Assembly: GCF_001625195.1 (NCBI RefSeq)
Contig: NC_054391.1
Span: 4,847,157 to 4,911,156, forward strand
Direction of reading: 5' to 3'
DNA from: Drechmeria coniospora
Lineage: Eukaryota > Ascomycota > Sordariomycetes > Hypocreales > Ophiocordycipitaceae
DNA: 64,000 nt
The notes beneath the pieces are model-generated. The model did no database searches, had not been told where the DNA came from, and saw only the letters and a program-made list of their open reading frames with translations. The position numbers and the translations under genes were made by a program. This document shows positions 48,634-58,339 of the stretch, piece after piece (position 1 is the first letter of the stretch; the number at the start of each line of letters is the position of its first letter).

Positions 48634-50316
48634 ATGCGTGAGATTGTGAGTCGTCCTACCCCTTCCGACCTATCGCGACGCGTCAAACCAAAAACCCCTT
48701 GATGATACCCCGCCAAGCAGCATTGCTGGACCCAGTTCTCCGTCAAACCGCACCCATGACCATTGTTGGGAATCATTCGCTGACATGAGTTTCCTTCTTC
48801 GATATAGGTTCACCTCCAGACCGGTCAGTGCGTAAGTAGAGACGTCTCCACAGACAGCGAACGTGTATCCGGCAGGGCCGCTCACCACGTCGTCACAGGG
48901 TAACCAAATTGGTGCCGCCTTCTGGCAGACCATCTCTGGCGAACACGGCCTCGACAGCAATGGTGTCTATAACGGCACCTCCGAGCTCCAGCTCGAGCGA
49001 ATGAGCGTTTACTTCAACGAGGTTTGCGTTCCTGTCATGTCTTGCCAGCTGTTTCGAATACTGACGACCCGTAGGCCTCGGGCAACAAGTATGTCCCCCG
49101 CGCTGTCCTCGTCGATCTCGAGCCCGGCACCATGGATGCCGTTCGTGCCGGTCCCTTCGGTCAGCTGTTCCGCCCCGACAACTTCGTTTTCGGCCAGTCT
49201 GGAGCCGGCAACAACTGGGCCAAGGGCCACTACACCGAAGGTGCCGAGCTCGTCGACCAGGTCCTCGACGTCGTTCGCCGCGAGGCTGAGGGATGCGACT
49301 GCCTGCAGGGCTTCCAGATCACACACTCCCTTGGTGGTGGTACTGGTGCCGGTATGGGCACACTGCTCATCTCCAAGATCCGTGAGGAGTTCCCCGACCG
49401 CATGATGGCTACCTTCTCCGTCGTGCCCTCCCCCAAGGTCTCCGACACGGTCGTCGAGCCTTACAACGCTACCCTTTCCGTCCACCAGCTGGTCGAAAAC
49501 TCGGACGAGACCTTCTGCATCGATAACGAGGCACTCTATGACATCTGCATGCGCACGCTCAAGCTGTCCAACCCCTCGTACGGCGACCTCAACTACCTGG
49601 TCTCGGCCGTCATGTCTGGCGTCACCACCTGCCTGCGATTCCCCGGCCAGCTCAACTCTGACCTGCGCAAGCTGGCCGTCAACATGGTTCCTTTCCCTCG
49701 TCTGCACTTTTTCATGGTCGGCTTCGCTCCTCTGACCAGCCGCGGTGCCCACTCTTTCCGCGCCGTCAGCGTGCCCGAGTTGACCCAGCAGATGTTCGAC
49801 CCCAAGAACATGATGGCTGCCTCTGACTTCAGGAACGGTCGTTACCTGACCTGCTCCGCCATCTTGTACGTAACTCTGCCCTCCAGATCCATGCTCAACC
49901 TGACTGACGTTTGTTCCTGCAGCCGTGGTAAGGTCGCCATGAAGGAGGTCGAGGATCAGATGCGTAACGTGCAGAACAAGAACTCGAGCTACTTCGTGGA
50001 GTGGATCCCCAACAACATCCAGACGGCTCTTTGCGCCATCCCTCCCCGTGGCCTCAAGATGTCGTCCACCTTCATCGGAAACTCCACCTCTATCCAGGAG
50101 CTCTTCAAGCGTGTCGGTGAGCAGTTCACCGCCATGTTCCGTCGCAAGGCTTTCTTGCATTGGTACACTGGCGAGGGCATGGATGAGATGGAGTTCACCG
50201 AGGCCGAGTCCAACATGAACGATTTGGTTTCGGAGTACCAGCAGTACCAGGACGCTGGCGTCGATGAGGAGGAAGAGGAGTATGAGGAGGAAATTCCTCA
50301 TGAGGTTGAGGAGTAG
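48634..50316 (+). CDS. TUB2: Beta-tubulin
   Basis: Five exons, 48634-48645, 48808-48831, 48899-49021, 49075-49865 and 49923-50316, give 447 aa. The first two exons are only 12 and 24 nt. The N-terminal MREI autoregulation tetrapeptide is present, as are the tubulin signature GGGTGAGMG (140-148) and the glutamate-rich C-terminal tail. Residues linked to benzimidazole resistance are the sensitive type: H6, Y50, F167, E198 and F200. The protein forms alpha/beta dimers that build cytoplasmic and spindle microtubules, the track for the DASH complex encoded upstream in this window. The fourth intron (donor GTACGT, acceptor TGCAG) interrupts codon 317 at AIFRGK. A 430-codon antisense frame is a codon-bias shadow. 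Confidence 0.98.
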
Positions 50317-50746
50317 GCAGCCTCCTAACCAATCTTTTCCTTCTTTGGCTCTTGTGAAACGGGCATTTTGCCATTCGAGTCGGCAGGGTCAACCTTCGCT
50401 TCGTGGCGGTCGAGGCCATTGCGTAACTTTCTCTTTAACTAAATTGACTACAATTACGACAATGATGTGATCCGTAGCGTAGCACGCACGCAATCTAGTA
50501 CAACAAAGGTTTCGTGTACTACGAGCAATACTGCCTAATCGACAGTCAACCAGGGGTCCGGATGCCTAAGGTTCAAGGTTCGCTGGATTTGTGGGGCTCG
50601 AGAGCAGAGAGCTCTTAGGGTCCACGTGACGTATCGACAGTGACTAAGCACCAATTGAAAAGTCCCCAGAAGAGGCAAGACAATACCACGATACGTCCAC
50701 CCGACAGCACGACATCCTCAGTTGCTGGGCCAGCAGGGATTTTCCA
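50317..50746. other. Intergenic between beta-tubulin and uL6m
   Basis: 430 bp with the tubulin 3' untranslated region and the promoter of the mitoribosomal protein gene. No repeats of note and nothing coding. Confidence 0.6.
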
Positions 50747-51662
50747 ATGGCTCTATCGTTTGCTCCCAACGGGGGCAAGACATTGGGCTATGTTTTCCGT
50801 GCCGCCCCGGCTGTGACGCTGCCGGGATTCCTGGTCCCAGCGTGGCAAAGACTTGCACAACGACAACGACAACAGCTTGCGCAGTTCTCGACCACGACCA
50901 AGCGACCGTCGAAGCTGGGACGAACTCCGATCTCGATTCCGCCTGGTGTGGAACTTACAATGGGAGAGCTGAAAGCGACGAAGAGCAAGACTTCATACAA
51001 AGCGACGATGACGAGGACTATTACCGTGCAGGGACCCTTGGGTACGTGTGGCCTTATGATTCCGAGATGATGTATAGATCAGTGTTCTGACGAGAAATAC
51101 ATGTGCAGGGTCGCTCCAGCTGGATGTACCTGAATTTGTGGGCTTAAAACAAGACCTGGAGGACCGGACGGCGCTGCTCAGCGTTGAGGATGCCAACATT
51201 AAGGAGCAAAAGGAGATGTGGGGTGAGTCGATGCCCGTCTCGTGCACTCGCCAGTATGCATCACTTCACTTTTCTGACAGGCGATTCGGCGCAGGCACTA
51301 CATGGTCCTACCTCAATAACCACGTGATGGGCGTCTCGGAAGGCCACACAGCCATCCTGCGCCTTGTCGGCGTTGGCTATCGTGCGTCGGTCGAGCAGCG
51401 CGGCGCCAAGGAGACCTACCCAGGCCAGCGCTTTCTCTGTCTTAAGCTCGGCTTCACTCACCCCGTCGAGGAAGGTATACCGCGCGGTGTCACCGTCTCT
51501 ACTCCTGCGCCTACACGCATCCTGCTGGAAGGGCCAGACCGCGAGGTGCTCATGTCGTTTGCCGGGCGCGTACGCAAGTGGCGTCCACCGGAGCCGTACA
51601 AGGGGAAAGGAGTTTTCATAAACGACCAGACAATCAAGTTGAAGCAAAAGAAGATTAAATAG
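50747..51662 (+). CDS. MRPL6: Mitochondrial large-subunit ribosomal protein uL6m (L6)
   Basis: Exons 50747-51041, 51109-51222 and 51295-51662 encode 258 aa. Intron two ends at GCGCAG; the nearer CTGACAG would break the frame. The N-terminus (about 1-55) is rich in Arg, Gln and Ala without acids, a mitochondrial targeting signal. The L6 folds follow: KRPSKLGRTPISIPPGVEL and ITVQGPLGSLQLDVPEF, then GTTWSYLNNHVMGVSEGHTAILRLVGVGYRA. The conserved end GVFINDQTIKLKQKKIK completes the second domain. It belongs to the mitochondrial 54S ribosomal subunit near the sarcin-ricin loop. The gene converges on HAL2, with 194 bp between stop codons. Confidence 0.93.
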
Positions 51663-51856
51663 ACGAGGCTGCGGAAGATAGCGGTACGGCGGTTGACGCA
51701 ATGGTTATGGCTATGGCTGCATTGTGCTCGTCGTGTGGAGGAGCTCGTTGGGGGCCATGTGTACTTTAGACGTCGCAAGCATATAGGGCATGTGTACCAC
51801 CATTTTGAAATTGCGTACGATTCTTGACTATGCCCAACCCATGTTGCTTCGTTGCG

Positions 51857-53152
51857 TTAGGATGAGGGTGTAATCTTGAGGACTTCTTGCACGACATCAA
51901 GGACCTTCCTGTGGACTGCGGCAGGCGCGGCAACGACACCCTTGTTGTTGGCCAACGTTCGACCGACGGCGAAGTCGAGCCTCTTGCCGTAGATGTCTGT
52001 GACCTGACCACCTGCCTCACGGACGATGAGGTCACCGGCGGCATGATCCCAAATCTTCTCCTCGTACGTTGCCTTGACAGGCAGGCGAAGGTAGATGTCC
52101 CCAGCGCCACGGGCGATGGAGCCGTACTTGGCCTGGCTGTCCATGCGAACGCTGGGTTCCGTGATGCCGAGTTTCTGCGAGATGGCAGCTTGGTCATCAT
52201 GGGCCGAGTGGCCAGCCTCAACGCTCTCGCAGAAGGTGGCCTTGGCCAGGTCGTGGAGCGGGCGCATCGAGATGGGCTTAGCAGGTTCCGCAAGTGCGCC
52301 GGCAGTGAGGGGACGGCTAGTAGCACCCTCCGAGTGAACGGCGGAGAAGAGCACGCCGCGGCCCTCATCCGTCTGGTTGGTACCGATGTCGGCCGTCAGG
52401 CGGGTGGCATCGTCGGCAGGGAGGTTGGGGCATCCGAGGACGCCGACCTTGACGTGGCCATCGACCATGAGGCCTAGACAGACGGCATACTGGCCACCTC
52501 TCAGAAACCCCTTGGTGCCGTCAATGGGGTCAATGGTCCAGATACGACCGTTGGCGCCACCCTTGCTGTTGCCAAGGTCAATCAGCTCCAGCATGGAGTC
52601 GGAGTCGGCGATGGACCCGCCAAGCAGCTTTTCGGCAGAGGCATCTTCGAGCTTGGTGTCCTTGACAAGTTGCCAGATAGTGTTTCGCAGGGTAGGATCC
52701 TCTCGCAGCTGCGCTGCCTCCTCCTCCGCCACAATCTCATCGGCCGGGAAGTTGTGTTGCAAGGCAGCAATGATGAGGGCCTGAGCACCAAAGTCACCGA
52801 TGGTAACGGGGGATTTGTCGTTCTTGTCCACGGTACCCTTGGCCTTCTCGTGGAAGACCCGCTTGGTCAGGATGCTGGCACGCTGAACGGCGAGCTGGGC
52901 GACTTGCAGCTCGGAGGCAAATGGTGAGGGCATCTCGCTGGCGGCACGGGTACTGGAATAGAAAGAGAAGGGGCGGTATCGGAGGATCTGGCCGGACAGC
53001 TGCCGCAGATGGGTGAGGATGGCGGCGGGCGGGATGATCAGCGCCACAGTGAGGACGAGTAACGAGACGATGAGGCGTAGGGTGAGATATCGAAGAGCCA
53101 AAGTTTTGTGGTGCGAGGGTAGCGGGAGCTGGTGATTCCTTTCCTCAGCCAT
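51857..53152 (-). CDS. HAL2: 3'(2'),5'-bisphosphate nucleotidase (Hal2/Met22) with N-terminal hydrophobic extension
   Basis: A single exon of 431 aa. The enzyme domain begins at M74 (MPSPFASELQVAQLAVQRAS, ATG at 52931-52933), the usual cytosolic start. Metal-binding motifs are an acidic cluster at E143-E145, DPIDGT (208-213), and the WDHAAGD motif (W368, D369). These are the signatures of the lithium- and sodium-sensitive inositol monophosphatase superfamily. Hal2 hydrolyses 3'-phosphoadenosine 5'-phosphate to AMP, keeping sulfate assimilation and RNA exonucleases active. Seventy-three in-frame residues precede M74. They contain a hydrophobic segment (about 28-46) and a basic RYRPFSFYSSTRAA region, so an alternative membrane-bound or mitochondrial form is possible. 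Which start is used cannot be decided from sequence. FMC1 is divergent, 487 bp away. Confidence 0.93.
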   Translation of the reverse strand: MAEERNHQLPLPSHHKTLALRYLTLRLIVSLLVLTVALIIPPAAILTHLRQLSGQILRYRPFSFYSSTRAASEMPSPFASELQVAQLAVQRASILTKRVFHEKAKGTVDKNDKSPVTIGDFGAQALIIAALQHNFPADEIVAEEEAAQLREDPTLRNTIWQLVKDTKLEDASAEKLLGGSIADSDSMLELIDLGNSKGGANGRIWTIDPIDGTKGFLRGGQYAVCLGLMVDGHVKVGVLGCPNLPADDATRLTADIGTNQTDEGRGVLFSAVHSEGATSRPLTAGALAEPAKPISMRPLHDLAKATFCESVEAGHSAHDDQAAISQKLGITEPSVRMDSQAKYGSIARGAGDIYLRLPVKATYEEKIWDHAAGDLIVREAGGQVTDIYGKRLDFAVGRTLANNKGVVAAPAAVHRKVLDVVQEVLKITPSS

Positions 53153-53639
53153 ACGCCAACAAGAGAAGACGAGCGTTCCTCGAGGGGTATCACCGACTAG
53201 GGAACTGTAGATTTCTTCAACGACGCCAAATCGGAGGTCTGCAACTTGCTTTGCCTTTATTCCGAGTTGCGATGTTTGGACTTAGCATATGATGTGGGTG
53301 TAGACGTGCTGTAAGTATTGAATGTCAGCGATGATGATGGTGGGCACTGGGGTCTTGTTCCCCTTATGCGCACTGTCCTGTCCACCGTGTCCAGGGGGAG
53401 GTGGGGAGAGCTCATCATTGCTGCTGCTGCCCCTGCCCCTGAACGGTGTACAGGTATTATCAGTCGCTGGACAAGCTATCCGTACAGTGTACAAGTTAGT
53501 GGGGGTTTCCGTTCGCCACTGTGCTAGGTCCCTAGCGCGAGGATGGACTACTGCAAATCGACGACTTCAGATTTCGGAATCCTCATGGTCGATTTTTCCC
53601 TACATCGACTCGACATATCGCGTTCTCCGACAATCCAAA
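53153..53639. other. Divergent promoter between HAL2 and FMC1
   Basis: 487 bp shared by two divergent genes. A 217-codon frame (53322-53975) runs through it into FMC1, but its upstream part has no sense as protein. Short GTAC words occur at 53480-53500. Confidence 0.55.
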
Positions 53640-53975
53640 ATGGCTGTTAACACGACCACCTCGGCCATTCAACTTCGTTCCCTTTACCGTGCTCTTCTCC
53701 GCGAGCTTCCACCGCGCCCCATTCTCGCCAACCCGCGCTCCGCTCTACACTCTCAAATTCGAGCCTCCTTCGCCAGCAACAGCATCATCAACGCTAGCGA
53801 TGCCAATCACAGATATGCCGAGGCCGAGCAGGCGGTAATCTATCTGCGTTCTCAAAGGAAGTACGTGACCTTGCTCGAACGCTACAACCCAGGCATGGAT
53901 ATGGACGACGAGGAGCGAGTGAGATTATCTGCTCGAAGGATGGGTATGAATCTACCAAAGGCGTTCATGGAATGA
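53640..53975 (+). CDS. FMC1: LYR-motif protein Fmc1, ATP synthase assembly factor
   Basis: A single exon of 111 aa. The LYR motif is at 15-17 (QLRSLYRALLRELP), followed by an Arg/Ser region and a helical NHRYAEAEQAVIYLRSQRKYVTLLERYNPGMDM segment typical of Fmc1. The ATG at 53640 is chosen because the LYR motif starts 12-15 residues after the initiator in this family, and the upstream in-frame sequence is nonsense. Fmc1 helps the assembly factor Atp12 build the F1 part of mitochondrial ATP synthase, most visibly at high temperature. Together with uL6m it makes two mitochondrial genes within 3.3 kb; HAL2 lies between them. Confidence 0.9.
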   Translation: MAVNTTTSAIQLRSLYRALLRELPPRPILANPRSALHSQIRASFASNSIINASDANHRYAEAEQAVIYLRSQRKYVTLLERYNPGMDMDDEERVRLSARRMGMNLPKAFME

Positions 53976-54648
53976 GAAGCATCCTTGTCGCATGGTCGAG
54001 CGGCTACCAAAGAATTGAACGAGACGTCACTTTTCCTCGCTCCGATCAGCCTTCGCCTCACCCCTTTCCCCATTTGCAGGCAACTTCTCCAATTCGGATC
54101 AAGGCCGCGACATTCGACCTATGGGAACCCATTCATGGCTTCAAACGCGTTACCAGGTTAAGAAACGCCCTCGCAGGTCTATATTCGCCGTGAGAGAGCA
54201 GAATACTGCCCAAATTATGGGAAATGTTCGGCGGTAATGAGGTATTTTTCACAAATACACCCCATGCAAAGAATATCTCGAAGCTCAAGGCGTGTGGTAA
54301 TGTCGCCTGTTGAGCAACCGCTTTCCCTTCCGAGGCTTGGAAAGTGACCAACACATGGTGCTGTCCATTATTATCATAATGTTTTTGAGATAGTATCCTA
54401 GGCACCTCGGAATGCATATTAGTAGTTCCAAGTGGTGCTTGAAGTCATGGCCGCTCGTTGTATCAACAACATGATGGCTCAATTCGCCTCTGTCATTCAA
54501 ATACAACATAAGCTACGGAGCATGATATGAAGGGCGAAGCTAGTTTTTAGGGTATATCATCATCCGTAGTCGTTAAAAAAAATAACACAACAATCAATGT
54601 CGAAAAGATGACTGTTTCACCTGACTGGCATGTCGCTTAGCCGACTGG
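53976..54648. other. Convergent intergenic between FMC1 and the coiled-coil protein gene
   Basis: About 670 bp, AT-richer than the genes, containing both 3' untranslated regions. A small frame at 54133-54417 minus has no motif. No RNA gene is supported. Confidence 0.55.
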
Positions 54649-57600
54649 CTATTCTCCTCCAAATCCTTCAGATTCTTCGAGCGATTCATCCCACCCTCCA
54701 GTCTGAAGCAACCATGCTCTGGTGAGCTCTTTGGAGGTTCTTATCCTGTTGGCCAACGCACTGTTCCACTGATCTTGCACGGCACGCACCTTCTCTTTCA
54801 GGTCCGCAGTGAGCCGCTTGGTCTCGCTCTGGCGCATCATCCGAACCCTCTCCTCGCAATATTCATCGTCGAGGATTGTTCCGTCGGAGTCCTCTCTCTT
54901 TGTAGCTAGCACCCTTGCCTCTGCGTTCACAGTGGCTTCCTTGACTTCGTGCAAAAGGCACAGCAAATTCGTGTGTGATTCGATGAACCGGTATGTGCTC
55001 TTCTCCATATGCTGAAGGAGACCATAGAGATACTGCAGAGGGTGATGCTGGTATGAAGGATTTTCCTCATACTCCGACGGCGGAATCTGAACACCAAAGT
55101 TGTCGAAATCGGATGGGATGCTGTCCAACAAGTCTCGTAGCGGCGGCGCAATGTCCCAGAACGCCGACAGCTGCATCGCGACACCTCGCTCAACAGCCTC
55201 TTCCATGACAGATCGAAACAGCGTTGCGCGACCCAGAATCTCCATCGCAAACGCCTGTTCACGCCGGGCCGCGTCCTCTGCGAAGAACGCTTCGGCCGAC
55301 TTGAGCTTTTCTGCATTACTCGAAAGCCGATACGGTGTCACGACGACGTCGCAGTAGCGGGAGTTTCGGTCCGAGAGGATATCGTAAATGGTCCTGTGCA
55401 ATGTTTCGCGTGTCTCGAATATCCACTTGAGCAACGTGAGCTTCTCAAGCAGCTCCGGTCGATCATCGCCTTCCTCCTGCGGCATATCGGCGTCGATTTC
55501 TCCGTTGTCAAACAAGTGGTGCGATAAATCGTCAAACAGGCTCGTCGCCAGGGTGATTCGCCTCGTCAAGAGGTCATTGAGCGGGATGACGACCTCGTTC
55601 TGGAAACGTTCGTATTCCGTCTTCTCCAGTTCCTTCTTCCTGTCTCTTTCCTGCTGCTCCGAGTCGGATTCAATCACTGCTGCATCCGAATAATTCAGGT
55701 TCCCAGCACCAATCTCCTTTTGCAGGTTCGCTCTGAGATGCTGACGTCGCTCCGATGCTGCTTTGGAGAATTTCTCCCGTCGTTCGGCGCTAGCATTGGC
55801 GAAGCTCTCGTTTGACTTATTTGCCTGTGTCAAGTCGCCAAGCATTCTCACCGAACATCGAATCGTCGTCAGTTCGGGGTGATTATTATTCTCCGCGGGG
55901 TGGTGGCGCGGGTACGGCGGCGGCATGGTAATGAGCCGAGAGACATCCAACGGCTCCAGCACCGAAGAGGACGAAGGCGCATCGGAAAGTGGGAAGCCCT
56001 GCGGTTTTGACGATGCTTCGCCCTGGTCGAGCCAGCCAGTCTTTTCCGGAGGATAGGCAGATGTTGAGCCATTGTCGCTCGCCTCTCCTCGGATAGGCTC
56101 CTCCTCAACCCATTGGTCTTTGGGGACGCCCATGTACTTGGACTCTCGCTTGGACCTCCCAAGCACGCGCGGTCCGTCTCCTAGTGAATCCAACTCCCAC
56201 CAACGGCTTGGCGGTCGTCCACGAGAGCTGCCGTTTTCGTGCCTATCACTGACACTCATGCTTAGGATAGGCGATAGTGAGGGCATGTAGTTCGTCGACC
56301 AGTTGGCCGTGATGGAGGGACCGCCGCTTGGCGAGGTGGGAATTTTTGACGATGCCGGGGCTTTTGACGACGTCGGGGCTGAATGGGACAGCTCATCGGT
56401 GCGCATGACAGAACCGGCCGAATCTCTCCGGGACGTGGTTGGATCTGTCGAGGCTGGTGTCCACTCCTCCTGGGAGGTGGCAGACTCCCGCCTCGAGCCT
56501 TCGACTGGGCGGAAGAGATCTCGCGTCAGGTCCAAGATCTCCGAACCCATCTCTCCGATGGCAGAGGAATAACGCTCCCGGCGAATCCTTGACTCATTGA
56601 CAATGAAATCCGCAAACAGACGCACTCGGTCCGCGTCGGTGGATGCTGCGGCTTCCATTGCAGTAAAAGTCTGAACTCGCTCGAGAGTGGCGGCTTCGAA
56701 CTGATCGGCACTCTGGGACACAGCCAGGCGCCTAAAAACTGGAGGGGTATCTGGCAGCGGAGGACGAAATGAGTTATTCCGCCTCGAGCTTGATTCTGAT
56801 CGAGGCCGAGGTGGAGGGGTAGGTAATGCCTTAGGCATCATATGCTGAACAGTCTTTGCCGAGGACTGGCCCACCTTCGCAAGATGGGAAGGAAACGGGG
56901 GAGATGCTGTCTCGACTTGGTAACAGTTCGTCGAGCCTGATGCCCGGGGTGTTGAGTTACGCGAGTCCCCTTGCGGTAACGAGTCGCTGACAGGATGAGC
57001 CTCGTGTAGCGTTCCACCACCGCTCCGAGGAGTCGGCTTTTTCGTCGTCGTGGCCGGATTGGTATGGGGACTATTGAGTACCACGATATCTGCAACTTGC
57101 CGCGGTCTGGGCACAGTGTCGATCGATCCCTCCGGCGTATGCCGGCAGCGACTTTCAGTTCGTCGTTGAATGATGGTCTTGTCGTGCCGCACAGCTCCCG
57201 CTCGACTAAGACGCCCACTGGCGCTCCCCGACGATGGTAGTGGATCGGGAACGTTTGCGGTGTTGGACGTAGCAGCAGCAGCAGCAGCAGCAGCAGCAGT
57301 GTCTATGGTGAGGCCTGGAGAGCGGCCAAGGACTGGCTGGGCCGGCTGAACAGGTTCGTCGACCCAGTCTGCAGGCGTGGGAGGGACCGGGCCGAGGGAG
57401 CACACAGCACTCGGGGGTGGTCGACGCGTAGGGGGCGAGATCATGGGCGCATTGTTCCTATCCATGCTCTGCACACTCTGTGATCTCGATCCGGACGGCG
57501 GCGGCCCCGGAGGAGGTGGTGGTAGGGGTATACCGATGGGCCATCTCGTTTGTGACGTGGATCGGGCGTGGGTGAAGGCACAAGTAGGTGTATCAATGGC

Positions 57601-58339
57601 ACCAGTTGATGCCGCCCTGCGCGCGGCTGGTGGGGTCGGCTGCGCGATATCCGAAGTAGGGGAGCACATTCGCTGCGGCTCTTGGTGAAATGGGGCTGGA
57701 CATTCGCTCCTCCTCCAGGTCAGCGTCGGAGGATGGGAACCTGGTGGACTCAAGACCCGATCGTCATCGGCCCCTCGGGTCGGGTTCGGCAATTCGAGAG
57801 GTCGCCTGCTCGTGGATGATACTCCTCCGTCGGCGGCTCGAGGGGACGGAAACAGTGGATTTGCGGTCGGCTCTGGTGGCGGTTGCTGCCCAACGGTCAA
57901 TATCGTTCGGGGAGGCGGAAATGATGTCGATGCAACGGCATGCTCAAACGTCGTGCTCACTGGCCGCTGCCGTCGGCTTCTGGGCGGGCTATATGGAGGA
58001 GGCGGTTGCGGTGAAGCTTCGGAGTAAATTGGTCAACACAGATGCCATCATACGAAACGAGTACATTGTCTCCTAGTCACCTTGAAGGTCGGATGGCAAG
58101 GGTCGCGGCCAGTCTTGAGCGGGCAGCGGCGCTTGTGCCGGCACGGGTGACGATGCCCATTCTTGAGGATTGTACGGCTGTATCACGCTCCTCGGAGTAT
58201 GCGACGACCGGACGTGTGATGGGGCCATGGACTCGGCAGAGATGGGCGTGCTGAGGTGGGAATCGTATGACGCCAGCGGTCTTGTCGTAATGGGATCGAG
58301 GCCGCGACGAAGGAGTGCCTGGTCACGGGAGGAGGCCAT
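54649..58339 (-). CDS. Large two-part protein: disordered N-terminal half, helical C-terminal half, function unknown
   Basis: Exons 58339-58081 and 58016-54649 encode 1,208 aa. The start is MASSRDQALL. The intron is 64 nt with donor GTGACT and acceptor GAAG; the join reads DLQGASPQPPPPYSPPRSR. This acceptor is weaker than the others, so the exact boundary is uncertain. Residues 1 to about 480 are Pro/Ser-rich and include a nine-alanine run. The segment ADQFEAATLERVQTFTAMEAAASTDADRVRLFADFIVNES is a predicted helix. The last 500 residues are a continuous charged helical region (ERREKFSKAASERRQHLRANLQKE; ERFQNEVVIPLNDLLTRRITLATSLFDDL; WDIAPPLRDLLDSIPSDFDNFG), which may form a coiled-coil or BAR-like bundle. 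I do not recognise the family. A membrane-shaping or cytoskeletal role would be speculation. Confidence 0.82.
57271..57299 (-). repeat. CTG/CAG trinucleotide run encoding nine alanines
   Basis: Nine consecutive GCT codons on the minus strand in the disordered half of the large coiled-coil protein gene. The run is pure, so length differences between strains are likely. Confidence 0.92.

Noticed and set aside
49009..50301. 430-codon minus-strand frame opposite beta-tubulin
   Set aside because: Antisense shadow caused by strong codon bias in the tubulin gene.
53990..54030. ATGGTCGAGCGGCT, resembling the D-arm of tRNA-Ser or tRNA-Leu
   Set aside because: No T-arm or acceptor stem follows.
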